Assembly: GCA_004322045.1 (NCBI GenBank)
Contig: SCRN01000017.1
Location: 1 to 64,000, forward strand
DNA from: Paraburkholderia sp.
GTDB lineage: Bacteria; Pseudomonadota; Gammaproteobacteria; Burkholderiales; Burkholderiaceae
DNA: 64,000 bases
Reading direction: 5' to 3'
The first letter of the stretch is position 1. The number at the start of each line of letters is the position of its first letter. Shown here piece after piece: positions 52,794 through 64,000 of this stretch. A program made the translations under genes and the position numbers. The notes under the pieces are model-generated. The model was given only the letters and a program-made list of their open reading frames with translations. It was not told the DNA's origin and did not search any database.

Positions 52794-55394
52794 ATGCGGG
52801 GTGTGCTGATCGGCTTTACGCTTGGCGTCGTCATGCTGCAGCAGCGCGCGTCGCTGCCGGGGCGTTGGGAATGGGCAGCGCTCGGCCTGCTGTTCGCGGC
52901 ACTGCTCAGCGTGACAGCGCGCGCGTGGGCAAGCGCGCCGGCGATCGAACGATTCGCGCGGGATGGGCGCTCGATGCGAGTTCGCGCGCTCTTCGAGAGG
53001 GTAGCGGCGCTCGCACCGCGCATGGCGCCCGCCGCGTTGGCGGGGGCCGCTGTCGTCGCCGGCCATGCTTATGCGGCGATGCGGGCCGAGCTGCGTTTGG
53101 CGCAAGCGTTACCGCTTGCCTGGGAGCAGCGGGCGCTCACGCTTTCCGGGCACGTGCGCGGTTTGCCCGTGGGCGATCGTTCGAACACGCGGTTCTTGTT
53201 TGCCGTAGACGTCGACGAGGTGCGGCAACGAACCGGCATCGAACGCTTCCCCGCGGTTGTGCAACTGAATTGGCGCGGAGGCAGCCCGGCGCCGCCGCTT
53301 GCGCCCGGCGATCGATTCCGATTGACGGTGCGGTTAAAGCGCCCGCATGGGTACGCCAATTTCGCGGGCCAGGACACGGAAGTCTCTTTACTCGAGCGGG
53401 GCGTTCGTGCGACCGGCGCCGTGGCGCCCGCTGCCGTGGCGATACGCTTGCCGGGGACGGCAGGCGGCGTGGGCACGGCGATCGATCGCGTGCGCTTCGC
53501 ATTGCGCGAGCGCATCGAGCAGGCGCTTGCCGATGCACGGCATCGCGGCATCGTGGCGGCGCTTGCGATCGGGACTCAAGATGCGATTGCCGATGACGAT
53601 CGCATTGCGTTGCGCCGCACGGGGACGAGCCACCTCGTCGCGGTATCGGGTTTGCACATCGGGTTCGTTGCGGGGCTGTGCGCCATGCTGACGTCGTGGC
53701 TATGGCGACGCTCGTGTTTCTTGGGAGCGATCCTTGCCGCTCGAGGCAGGCGCGAGTGGCCGCTCGTGTTGCCGGCGCCGGTTGTCGCCACGCTGGCGGG
53801 CGCTGTGTGCGCGCTCGGGTATGCCGCGCTTGCCGGATTTAACGTGCCGGCGCAGCGCGCGCTGTGGATGCTCGTCGTGACGAGCATGGCGTTCGTGCTC
53901 GGGCGCAGCGTTGCGTTCTCTCTCGTGCTCGCGTGGGCGGCGGCGCTCGTGTCGATCGTCGATCCGTGGGCGGTGACGTCCGCCGGCTTCTGGCTGTCCT
54001 TCGGCGCCGTCGCTGTGATCGCATTCGCGATGCGAACCCGCTTACGCGCGCGTTCGGACATCGAGGCGCAGTTCGACGAGGTCCACGCTATCCGCGCGAC
54101 CGATGCGGCGTGGGTTCCGACGGACGAACCGCCGGACGGTCCCGACCGCTCGCGATGGCGCCGCCGGCTCGCTAGCGTGCGCGCCAAATGCGCCGATGCC
54201 GTGCGTGCGCAATGGGCTGTCACGCTCGGCTTCGCGCCCTTGACGGCATATTGGTTTTCGCAAGTTTCGCTCGTCGGGCCGTTGGCGAATGCCGTCGCCG
54301 TGCCATGGGTCAGTGTGCTCGTCGTGCCGATCGTGCTCGTCGCGCTCGTATTGCCCGCGCCGCTCGATGCGCTCGCCTACGAGGCGGCGCATGCATTGCT
54401 GGAACCGCTGATGCGGCTACTACATGCGCTCTCGCAATCGCCGTGGGCGGACGGGTATCCGCCGCGCCCCTCATTGTGGGCCGTGGTGTCGGCGCTCGCG
54501 GGCGTCGCCTGGTGCTTGATGCCGCGCGGTTGGCCGTTGCGCTTTGCCGCGCCGCTCACCTGGCTGCCGCTCGTCGTTCCGGGCGCACCGCAGGTCGAGC
54601 CCGGATCGTTTCGGCTCACTGCGCTCGACGTGGGGCAGGGCGCGTCGATCTTGATAGAAACGCGACGCCGCTCGCTGCTGTTCGATGCGGGCACCGGCCC
54701 GGAGTCGAGCAACGCCGGTGCGCGCGTCGTCGCGCCCTATCTGCGGGCCAACGGTGTCGCGCGCCTGGACGCGCTCGTCGTGAGTCACGGCGATGCCGAC
54801 CATGCGGCAGGCGTGCCGGCCGTGCTCGCGGCCGCCGACGTTAGCCAAGTGCTGGGCGGATTGCCGCCGGACCACCCTGTGTGGGGCCAGGCGCAGGCGA
54901 CGGGCGCCGAGCGTCTGCGCTGCGCGGCGGGCCAACGCTGGCAATGGGACGGTGTGACGTTCGAAGTCCTCTGGCCCGATCCCGGACCGTTGCCGGCGCG
55001 TTCCAACGAGCAGTCGTGCGTCCTCAAGGTCAGCGCGAGCGGCATGAGCGCGCTGCTGACGGGCGACATCGGCGCTTCCTCGGAGCGCCTGCTCGTTCGC
55101 CGCGGGCCCGATGCGCTAGGCGCCGACGTGCTGCTCGTCGCTCATCACGGCAGCGCAACCTCGTCCACCGAGCCTTTCCTCGATTCGGTTCAGCCGCGCA
55201 TTGCGGTATTTCAGGTAGGCTATCGCAATCGCTTTCGCCATCCCCATCCGCATGTTTGGTCGCGCCTGGACGAACGCGGCATCGCGCTCGCGCGAACCGA
55301 TCGTGACGGTGCGGCGCGCGTCACGCTGGAGGCCGGTCGGCTCACGCTCGAACGCTATCGGCAAACACATGCGCGCTATTGGATGGATCGATAA
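52794..55394 (+). CDS. comEC: ComEC/Rec2 DNA internalisation protein
   Basis: An 866-residue membrane protein that forms the inner-membrane channel for single-stranded DNA in natural transformation. Order: N-terminal helices and an OB-like periplasmic region (about 50-200), the Competence domain with many helices (GTSHLVAVSGLHIGFVAGL near 280; LAGFNVPAQRALWMLV near 345), and a C-terminal metallo-beta-lactamase domain (LDVGQGASILIET, VVSHGDADHAAG, VAHHGSATSS). The metal ligands look intact. The ATG at 52794 follows GGAG by 6 bases. Other competence genes are not in the window, so whether the host transforms is unknown. Confidence 0.93.
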   Translation: MRGVLIGFTLGVVMLQQRASLPGRWEWAALGLLFAALLSVTARAWASAPAIERFARDGRSMRVRALFERVAALAPRMAPAALAGAAVVAGHAYAAMRAELRLAQALPLAWEQRALTLSGHVRGLPVGDRSNTRFLFAVDVDEVRQRTGIERFPAVVQLNWRGGSPAPPLAPGDRFRLTVRLKRPHGYANFAGQDTEVSLLERGVRATGAVAPAAVAIRLPGTAGGVGTAIDRVRFALRERIEQALADARHRGIVAALAIGTQDAIADDDRIALRRTGTSHLVAVSGLHIGFVAGLCAMLTSWLWRRSCFLGAILAARGRREWPLVLPAPVVATLAGAVCALGYAALAGFNVPAQRALWMLVVTSMAFVLGRSVAFSLVLAWAAALVSIVDPWAVTSAGFWLSFGAVAVIAFAMRTRLRARSDIEAQFDEVHAIRATDAAWVPTDEPPDGPDRSRWRRRLASVRAKCADAVRAQWAVTLGFAPLTAYWFSQVSLVGPLANAVAVPWVSVLVVPIVLVALVLPAPLDALAYEAAHALLEPLMRLLHALSQSPWADGYPPRPSLWAVVSALAGVAWCLMPRGWPLRFAAPLTWLPLVVPGAPQVEPGSFRLTALDVGQGASILIETRRRSLLFDAGTGPESSNAGARVVAPYLRANGVARLDALVVSHGDADHAAGVPAVLAAADVSQVLGGLPPDHPVWGQAQATGAERLRCAAGQRWQWDGVTFEVLWPDPGPLPARSNEQSCVLKVSASGMSALLTGDIGASSERLLVRRGPDALGADVLLVAHHGSATSSTEPFLDSVQPRIAVFQVGYRNRFRHPHPHVWSRLDERGIALARTDRDGAARVTLEAGRLTLERYRQTHARYWMDR

Positions 55395-55421
55395 AACGAA
55401 CGAATCGGAGGCAAGAGGCGC

Positions 55422-56231
55422 TTGAAAGAAATCATCCACTTTTCGCACGCGAACGGGTTTCCCGCCTCGACGTACCGAACGCTCTTCGCCGAACTATCCG
55501 ATGATTACGAGCTTCGCTATCTCGAACGCATCGGCCACGATCCGCGCTATCCCGTCACGAGCGATTGGCCGCATTTGGTCGAAGAGTTGCTGGCCGATGT
55601 CGACCGCCGTTACGAGCGGCCGGTGTGGCTCGTCGGCCATTCGCTCGGCGGCTATCTTTCGCTGATGGCCTCTCTGAAGCACCCGCATCTCGTGCGCGGG
55701 GTCATCATGCTCGACTCTCCGATCATCGCGGGCTGGCGTGCGAACGTGCTGCGTTTCTCGCAATGGACCGGGCTCGACGAGCGGCTCTCACCGGCCGCGG
55801 CCACGCGCAAGCGCCGTACCCATTGGGCGAGCCGCGACGAGGCGTGGCGACATTTCCGCGCCAAACCGGCGTTCGCGCGATGGGACGAGCGCGTGCTCGC
55901 CGACTACGTCGACTTCGGCATCCCGCCCGTCGCGCCGGGCGGCGCCCGTGCGCTCGCGTTCGATCGCGACGTCGAGTACCGCATTTACCGTACCTTGCCG
56001 CGCACGCTCGGTGCGCGGCTCGCCCATGGGCCGAGCGTGCCTGTGGGCTTCATCGCGGGGACGCGTTCCAAGGAGATCCGCCAAGTCGGGCTCGAGGCGA
56101 CGGCGCGTGCGGCGCGCGGACGCATCGAATGGATCGAGGGCAGCCATTTGTTTCCGATGGAGCGGCCGATCGAGACGGCGCGCGTGCTGCTCGGCATGCT
56201 GCGCCGATTGCGCGAAGGAGATGGCCAGTAG
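55422..56231 (+). CDS. Alpha/beta hydrolase
   Basis: A 269-residue hydrolase. The nucleophile elbow GHSLGGYLSLMA is near residue 75, and candidate Asp (LDSPII, around 98) and the C-terminal His (EGSHLFPMERP, near 247) complete the fold. Substrate unknown. The TTG at 55422 is preceded by CGGAGG, and the sequence MKEIIHFSHANGFPAS fits family members. It lies 27 bases after comEC, possibly in one transcript. Confidence 0.88.
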   Translation: MKEIIHFSHANGFPASTYRTLFAELSDDYELRYLERIGHDPRYPVTSDWPHLVEELLADVDRRYERPVWLVGHSLGGYLSLMASLKHPHLVRGVIMLDSPIIAGWRANVLRFSQWTGLDERLSPAAATRKRRTHWASRDEAWRHFRAKPAFARWDERVLADYVDFGIPPVAPGGARALAFDRDVEYRIYRTLPRTLGARLAHGPSVPVGFIAGTRSKEIRQVGLEATARAARGRIEWIEGSHLFPMERPIETARVLLGMLRRLREGDGQ

Positions 56232-56342
56232 GCGGCTGCTTGGCGAGATAGCTCGCGAAACCGAAGGGGCGCCGTTCCCACGGCGGCGCCGCGCGTTCCA
56301 TTAACGAGCGGCTCACGCGTTCGATAAACGAGCGGACCCTAA

Positions 56343-60216
<3,874 letters not shown>

Positions 60217-60324
60217 CGCGCGTCAGCTTCCTACGCGATCGTTTTTGCTTGCCGCCTCGTGCTTTGGTTCCCAAGGGTTCGCCCGCGGGGCGCACGGGGC
60301 GGTTTTGAATTTGCGGCCTTCTGA

Positions 60325-60780
60325 ATGCGCCTCGTCACCGTAGCTCTCGTCGCCCTCCTTGCGCTGATCCAGTATCCGCTTTGGTGGGGCCATGGCGGAT
60401 GGCTGCGCGTGCATGAATTGCGCGGCGCCCTGGCGGCGCAACAACAGAAGAACGCGGACGAAAAGCTGCGCAACGAGCGGATCGAAGGGGAAGTGCAGGA
60501 CTTGCAAAACGGCACGGCCGCCGTCGAAGAGCGCGCGCGCTACGAAATGGGGATGGTCAAAGGGGGCGAGGTGTTCGTGCAGTTCGTCTCGCCGAACGCC
60601 ACGTCGAGCGTGCCGGCTGCGGCTGTTCCGAGCAATACGTCCACGCGGGGCGAGGTGTCCGCGGCGCCGGTCAGCGTCGTGCCGAACCCGGTCTCACGCG
60701 AACGGCCCTCGAAGGCTAAGAAGCGCGCTGGCCAGAAGGCGAAGCACCCGGCTGCGCCGAAAGGGCATAGCGCCGGTTGA
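60325..60780 (+). CDS. ftsB: Cell division protein FtsB, with extended C-terminus
   Basis: A bitopic divisome protein that forms a complex with FtsL and FtsQ. One transmembrane helix near residues 3-21 ([19 protein letters not shown]) is followed by a coiled coil ([20 protein letters not shown]) and the [21 protein letters not shown] block diagnostic for FtsB. At 151 residues it is about 45 longer than E. coli FtsB; the extra C-terminal tail is Pro/Ala/Lys-rich and of no known fold. It follows eno, the usual place for this gene. Confidence 0.93.
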   Translation: MRLVTVALVALLALIQYPLWWGHGGWLRVHELRGALAAQQQKNADEKLRNERIEGEVQDLQNGTAAVEERARYEMGMVKGGEVFVQFVSPNATSSVPAAAVPSNTSTRGEVSAAPVSVVPNPVSRERPSKAKKRAGQKAKHPAAPKGHSAG

Positions 60781-60815
60781 ACTGGCCTCGCGCCGTGTCT
60801 TGGCGATCCTTACCC

Positions 60816-61208
60816 TTACCACCACCAGCCGGGGTAGTAGCCCGGGCTCGTGTATCCCACCCCCCACCCGCTGTTCCATCCGCCGTAATACGTCCCGAAC
60901 GTCACGGGCGCCGGGTAGTAGTAAGGCGCGTAGTAGCGAGCCCATGCGCTCGCCGACATCGCCTCGTTCTGTTCACGCAAAACTTGCTTGTCGATTTCGT
61001 CGTAGCGCTTTTTCTCGGCGGCCGAGAGCGGATGCGCAGACTCTGCCGCGCCGGGTTGCCCTGGAGGCAAGCGACTGAGGATGGGGCCGGGCGGCGGCGC
61101 TACGACGCAGCCGGAGAGTAACGCGAAGGCAGCGGCGCCGGCGCCTGCGCGCGCCAAGCGGCCGATGCGCTCTGCCAGCGAGGGAGGCTGAGTAATCGTG
61201 GCATTCAT
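60816..61208 (-). CDS. Small lipoprotein with Tyr/Gly/Trp-rich C-terminus
   Basis: A 130-residue predicted lipoprotein. The signal peptide ends in a lipobox (FALLSGC, Cys near residue 35). The mature part has a short charged segment (LSAAEKKRYDEIDKQVLREQ) and an aromatic tail ending YYPGWWW. No family is recognised, but small lipoproteins with such tails are frequent in Burkholderiaceae. The ATG at 61208 fits the signal peptide. It stands alone, convergent with ftsB, with a 10-base tandem repeat upstream. Confidence 0.75.
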   Translation of the reverse strand: MNATITQPPSLAERIGRLARAGAGAAAFALLSGCVVAPPPGPILSRLPPGQPGAAESAHPLSAAEKKRYDEIDKQVLREQNEAMSASAWARYYAPYYYPAPVTFGTYYGGWNSGWGVGYTSPGYYPGWWW

Positions 61209-61300
61209 GGGGGACGGACTCCGAGTGGCGCGAAGCAAGGACACAGGCATGTGCGCGCGATATGGCCGATGCGGGCGTGCGGGCCCAACGCAGTGTCGAT

Positions 61301-61330
61301 GCCGATCAGTGCCGATCAGTGCCGAATAGT
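61301..61330. repeat. Three tandem copies of a 10-base unit (GCCGATCAGT)
   Basis: Copies at 61301-61310 and 61311-61320 are identical; the third, 61321-61330, differs at two bases. The 10-base period equals about one helical turn. It lies in the 169-base gap between the lipoprotein gene and hslO, in the upstream region of the lipoprotein gene. Confidence 0.75.
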
Positions 61331-61377
61331 GCATACGCACGTTCGCCCGCATGGGATCGACCTGAACCGGCTCTAGT

Positions 61378-62328
61378 CTAGTGGCGCTGGGTCCGCGCCG
61401 GAGCGACGCCAGCCGTCACCTCGGTCGCGGCGAACAACTGGGCAACATCGACGGGATCGAACACGTAGCGTTGATTGCAGTATTCGCAGTGGATTTCCAC
61501 GTGACCCTGTTCGGCGATGACCCCTTCGACTTCGATCCGCCCGAGCATTTTCAGCATCGAGCCGACGCGCCCGCGCGAGCAACTGCATTCGAAGCGGGTG
61601 AGCGTCGGCGCGAAGTGCTGTACGTTTTCCTGCCAGAACAAACGCCTGAACAACGTCTGGGGCTCTTCCCGAAGCAGCTCTTCTTGCGACAGCGTGCCGC
61701 CGAGCACGCAAACGCGCTCCCAGGTATCGGCGTCGTGTTCGCCCGAGTGCGGCACGATGCCCCCGTCGCCCGGCAGCTTTTGCAGCAGCATGCCGACTGC
61801 GCGCTCTGGATTGGCCGCGAGCCACAAACGTGTGTCGAGTTGCTCCGAATGATGCATGTAATGTTCGAGGACCGCGGCGATGGACTGCAGTGGGCCTTCG
61901 TGACTGCTCAAAGGCACGATGCCTTGATACGGCTGCTGGCCTGGCCGCTTGTCGTGCGGGTCGAGTGTGATCACGCAGCGTCCGTGACCGCTCGCGTTCA
62001 GCAATTCGACGAACGAAAGGCTATCGCCGAGCGTCTGATCGAACTCGCTCGATATCTTCGCCGTCGCGCGCATGGTAAGGTCGGAGGTGCATTGCACGAC
62101 GAGCATTTTGATCGGGCCATCGCCGAAAATTTGCATGATCATCGTGCCGTCGAACTTCAGGTTCGCCGACAACAACGCGCATGCGGCCATCATCTCGCCG
62201 AGAATGTCGCGCACGGCCACCGGGTACTGCCGGCGCGCGAGCACCTCCTGCCAGGTGTTGCGCAGCGAGACGATCTCGCCACGTACCGGCGCTGCGGCGA
62301 AGATGAATTTTTGCAACTGGTCGTCCAC
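61378..62328 (-). CDS. hslO: Redox-regulated chaperone Hsp33
   Basis: A holdase activated by oxidation and unfolding. The 316 residues have the N-terminal binding domain (AAPVRGEIVSLRNTWQEVL) and the C-terminal zinc redox switch with CSC (FECSCSRGRV) and CEYC (EIHCEYCNQRY), the four cysteines expected. The GTG at 62328 is taken as the start, with AAGGAAA a few bases upstream. The gamma-carbonic anhydrase gene lies 62 bases upstream on the same strand. Confidence 0.95.
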   Translation of the reverse strand: MDDQLQKFIFAAAPVRGEIVSLRNTWQEVLARRQYPVAVRDILGEMMAACALLSANLKFDGTMIMQIFGDGPIKMLVVQCTSDLTMRATAKISSEFDQTLGDSLSFVELLNASGHGRCVITLDPHDKRPGQQPYQGIVPLSSHEGPLQSIAAVLEHYMHHSEQLDTRLWLAANPERAVGMLLQKLPGDGGIVPHSGEHDADTWERVCVLGGTLSQEELLREEPQTLFRRLFWQENVQHFAPTLTRFECSCSRGRVGSMLKMLGRIEVEGVIAEQGHVEIHCEYCNQRYVFDPVDVAQLFAATEVTAGVAPARTQRH

Positions 62329-62390
62329 AACGTTTCCTTCGATCGTATATTGCGCGTGGCGCGGGGCCTGCGGCGAAGCGGCGCGCGGTG

Positions 62391-62915
62391 TTAGCCGATC
62401 CGCACGAGCTGTGCCTTGAACAGCTCGCGGCGGGCCACATAGGTTTCTGCACTTTGGGCGAGGCCCTTGACTTCATCGTCCGTCAATTCCCGGACGACGC
62501 GCGCCGGCGCGCCGAGAATGAGCGACCGGTCCGGAAACGTCTTGTTTTCGGTGACGACGCTGCCGGCGCCAACCAGACAGTTGCGGCCGATTACCGCACC
62601 ATTCAAGACCACCGCTTGAATGCCGACGAGGGAGCCGTCCCCGATCGTGCAGCCATGTAGCATGGCTTGATGGCCCACCGTTACGCCATTGCCGATCGTG
62701 AGCGGCCGGCCTGGATCGGTATGGAGCACTGCCCCTTCTTGAACGTTGCTGTTCGGGCCGATCGTGATCGGTTCGTTGTCGCCGCGAATGGCTGCGCCAA
62801 ACCACACGCTCGCATGCTCTTCGAGCGTAACTTTGCCAACGATCGTGGCGGTATCGGCCACGAAGACGCTTTCGTGAATCGTCGGAGCATGGTCTCCCAG
62901 CTTGTAAATCGGCAC
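62391..62915 (-). CDS. Gamma-carbonic anhydrase family protein (YrdA-like)
   Basis: A 174-residue left-handed beta-helix protein made of hexapeptide repeats (for example VTVGHQAMLHGCTIGDGSLVG). The metal-ligand histidines are suggested by VLHTDPG and GHQAMLHG. Carbonic anhydrase activity is proven for few members, so the substrate is open. The GTG at 62915 is chosen: AAGGAG lies 5 bases upstream and the product starts VPIYKLGDHAPTI. Confidence 0.9.
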   Translation of the reverse strand: MPIYKLGDHAPTIHESVFVADTATIVGKVTLEEHASVWFGAAIRGDNEPITIGPNSNVQEGAVLHTDPGRPLTIGNGVTVGHQAMLHGCTIGDGSLVGIQAVVLNGAVIGRNCLVGAGSVVTENKTFPDRSLILGAPARVVRELTDDEVKGLAQSAETYVARRELFKAQLVRIG

Positions 62916-63067
62916 AATGGCTCCTTGGGCGAGTAGTGCGCAGGCCCGCGGGATGCCGCAAAATGCTGCGGTCCCCGCGCGCAGTGTCGAATCGCATATT
63001 GTAAACGGTCCGCTCGGGGGCTGCGGCGGACGGGGCTGCGGCGCCGATCGCTTTGTTCTCACTATCG

Positions 63068-63937
63068 ATGAATCAGCCTTTGTCCAATTCCATGGTCGAG
63101 CACGATCGTACCGGCGATCTACGCCGTGCGGCGCTGGCAGCGCTGTGCGAGCGCGACCCGGCGGCGAAAGCGGCGGCTGCCGGCGCCTTGTTCGCCCGTT
63201 ACCGGGCGGGCGAAACGATATGCCTAGCCGACGAGCCGCTCGAGGAGCCTGCGGGGCTGCCGGGAAAGCCGGAGCGGCCAGCGCTCGTCGAGCCGCGCCT
63301 GTTGCGCCACCGAGGCATGCAGACGCAGTCCGGCCGCGCGGTCTTGCTGCACGCGCTGGCACACATCGAATTCAACGCGATTAATCTGGCCCTCGACGCT
63401 GTGTGGCGGTTCGAGGGGCTGCCGCTGGCGTATTACGCCGATTGGCTACGCGTGGCCGCCGAGGAAGCGCGCCACTTCGAACTGCTGCAGTCTCGCTTGC
63501 GCGAGTTCGGTCACGCATACGGCGATTTCCCGGCGCACGATGGCCTTTGGGACATGTGTGCGCGCACGCGCGAAGACGTTCTTGCACGCATGGCGCTCGT
63601 TCCTCGCACGCTAGAGGCTCGCGGCCTGGATGCCTCGCCGCCGATCCGTGCCCGCCTCATGCAAGCGGGGGACGCGCAATCCGCCGCGATCCTCGATGTC
63701 ATCTTGCGCGACGAAATCGGCCACGTGCGCATCGGCAATCGCTGGTTCAGGCATGTGTGCGAGGTGCGCGGCCTCGAGCCGCACGAGACATACACTCGTC
63801 TTGCCGCGCAATATCATGCGCCTCGGTTGCGTGGGCCGTTCAATTTCGACGCGCGGCGCGACGCCGGTTTCGACGAAGCCGAATTGGCGGCGTTGGCCTT
63901 GCAGGAGCGCGCCGGTCGCGGCCCAGGGGAGCCGTAG
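63068..63937 (+). CDS. DUF455 family ferritin-like protein
   Basis: A 289-residue protein with a helical ferritin-like core. Conserved metal-type residues are in HALAHIEFNAINLALDA near residue 100, AAEEARHFELLQSRL near 137 and VILRDEIGHVRIGNRWF near 217 (E, EXXH and DEXXH patterns). Such proteins often accompany tRNA- or small-molecule-modifying di-iron enzymes; the function of this one is unknown. Divergent from the gamma-carbonic anhydrase gene across 152 bases. The last 63 bases of the window hold no complete gene. Confidence 0.88.
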   Translation: MNQPLSNSMVEHDRTGDLRRAALAALCERDPAAKAAAAGALFARYRAGETICLADEPLEEPAGLPGKPERPALVEPRLLRHRGMQTQSGRAVLLHALAHIEFNAINLALDAVWRFEGLPLAYYADWLRVAAEEARHFELLQSRLREFGHAYGDFPAHDGLWDMCARTREDVLARMALVPRTLEARGLDASPPIRARLMQAGDAQSAAILDVILRDEIGHVRIGNRWFRHVCEVRGLEPHETYTRLAAQYHAPRLRGPFNFDARRDAGFDEAELAALALQERAGRGPGEP

Positions 63938-64000
63938 ATCTCATGGGCCGGCTCGCATCGCGGTGGCAATCGAGCCGCGAGTCTAAATGTCGCCGTGTGG

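Noticed and set aside
60219-60246. Possible terminator after eno
   Set aside because: Only a 5-bp stem (CGCGT/ACGCG) with four bases before the T-run, too weak to claim.

Overview
The window is about 64 kb of GC-rich chromosomal DNA from a betaproteobacterium, almost certainly a member of the Burkholderiaceae (Burkholderia, Paraburkholderia, Trinickia or Caballeronia type). The grounds are gene order and regulatory style: glnA-ntrB-ntrC, a FixL/FixJ-like pair divergent from aceE-aceF-lpdA, a phasin gene, a complete isc operon, lysS-prfB-recJ with an RpfE-like gene, and pyrG-kdsA-eno-ftsB. I could not assign a species. Genes are densely packed and nearly all housekeeping. I saw no insertion sequence, prophage, CRISPR array, integrase or rRNA.

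Layout. Bases 1-6916 hold the 3' part of hrpA, then a secreted beta-propeller protein, a membrane fatty acid hydroxylase/sterol desaturase family protein, an EI24 membrane protein and a CinA/MoaB-like protein. Bases 6968-12106 are the nitrogen assimilation block: a rhodanese gene divergent from glnA, then ntrB and ntrC. A convincing sigma-54 promoter and NtrC-type enhancer sites precede glnA. Bases 12206-20091 carry exonuclease III, a short-chain dehydrogenase, initiator tRNA-fMet, SOS-regulated dinB, cytosine deaminase, oligopeptidase A and folD. Bases 20378-30783 hold a two-component system, the three pyruvate dehydrogenase genes and a phasin gene whose promoter is studded with operator-like repeats.

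Bases 31408-36840 hold a penicillin-binding D,D-peptidase, an IclR regulator, lutA-lutB without lutC, a tiny membrane protein and a low-molecular-weight phosphatase. Bases 36946-42885 are iscR-iscS-iscU-iscA-hscB-hscA-fdx-iscX, with two IscR-type boxes over the iscR promoter. Bases 42922-49700 (minus strand) hold a glycine-zipper envelope protein, lysS, prfB with its programmed frameshift, recJ and an RpfE-like gene. Bases 49884-56231 hold lolC-lolD, tatD, comEC and an alpha/beta hydrolase. Bases 56376-63937 hold pyrG, kdsA, eno, ftsB, a small lipoprotein, hslO, a gamma-carbonic anhydrase family protein and a DUF455 ferritin-like protein.

How the parts connect. The window joins nitrogen control (glutamine synthetase and its two-component regulators), entry of carbon into the TCA cycle (pyruvate dehydrogenase) and polyhydroxyalkanoate storage (phasin). 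A 14-base sequence shared by the aceE and phasin upstream regions hints that the last two may answer to one regulator. No wholly new system stands out. The most rewarding items are regulatory: that shared operator, the near-leaderless TTG start of dinB under a LexA box, terminators inside the gln and isc operons, a cluster of the normally rare CTAG tetranucleotide upstream of prlC, and the lutAB pair lacking lutC.
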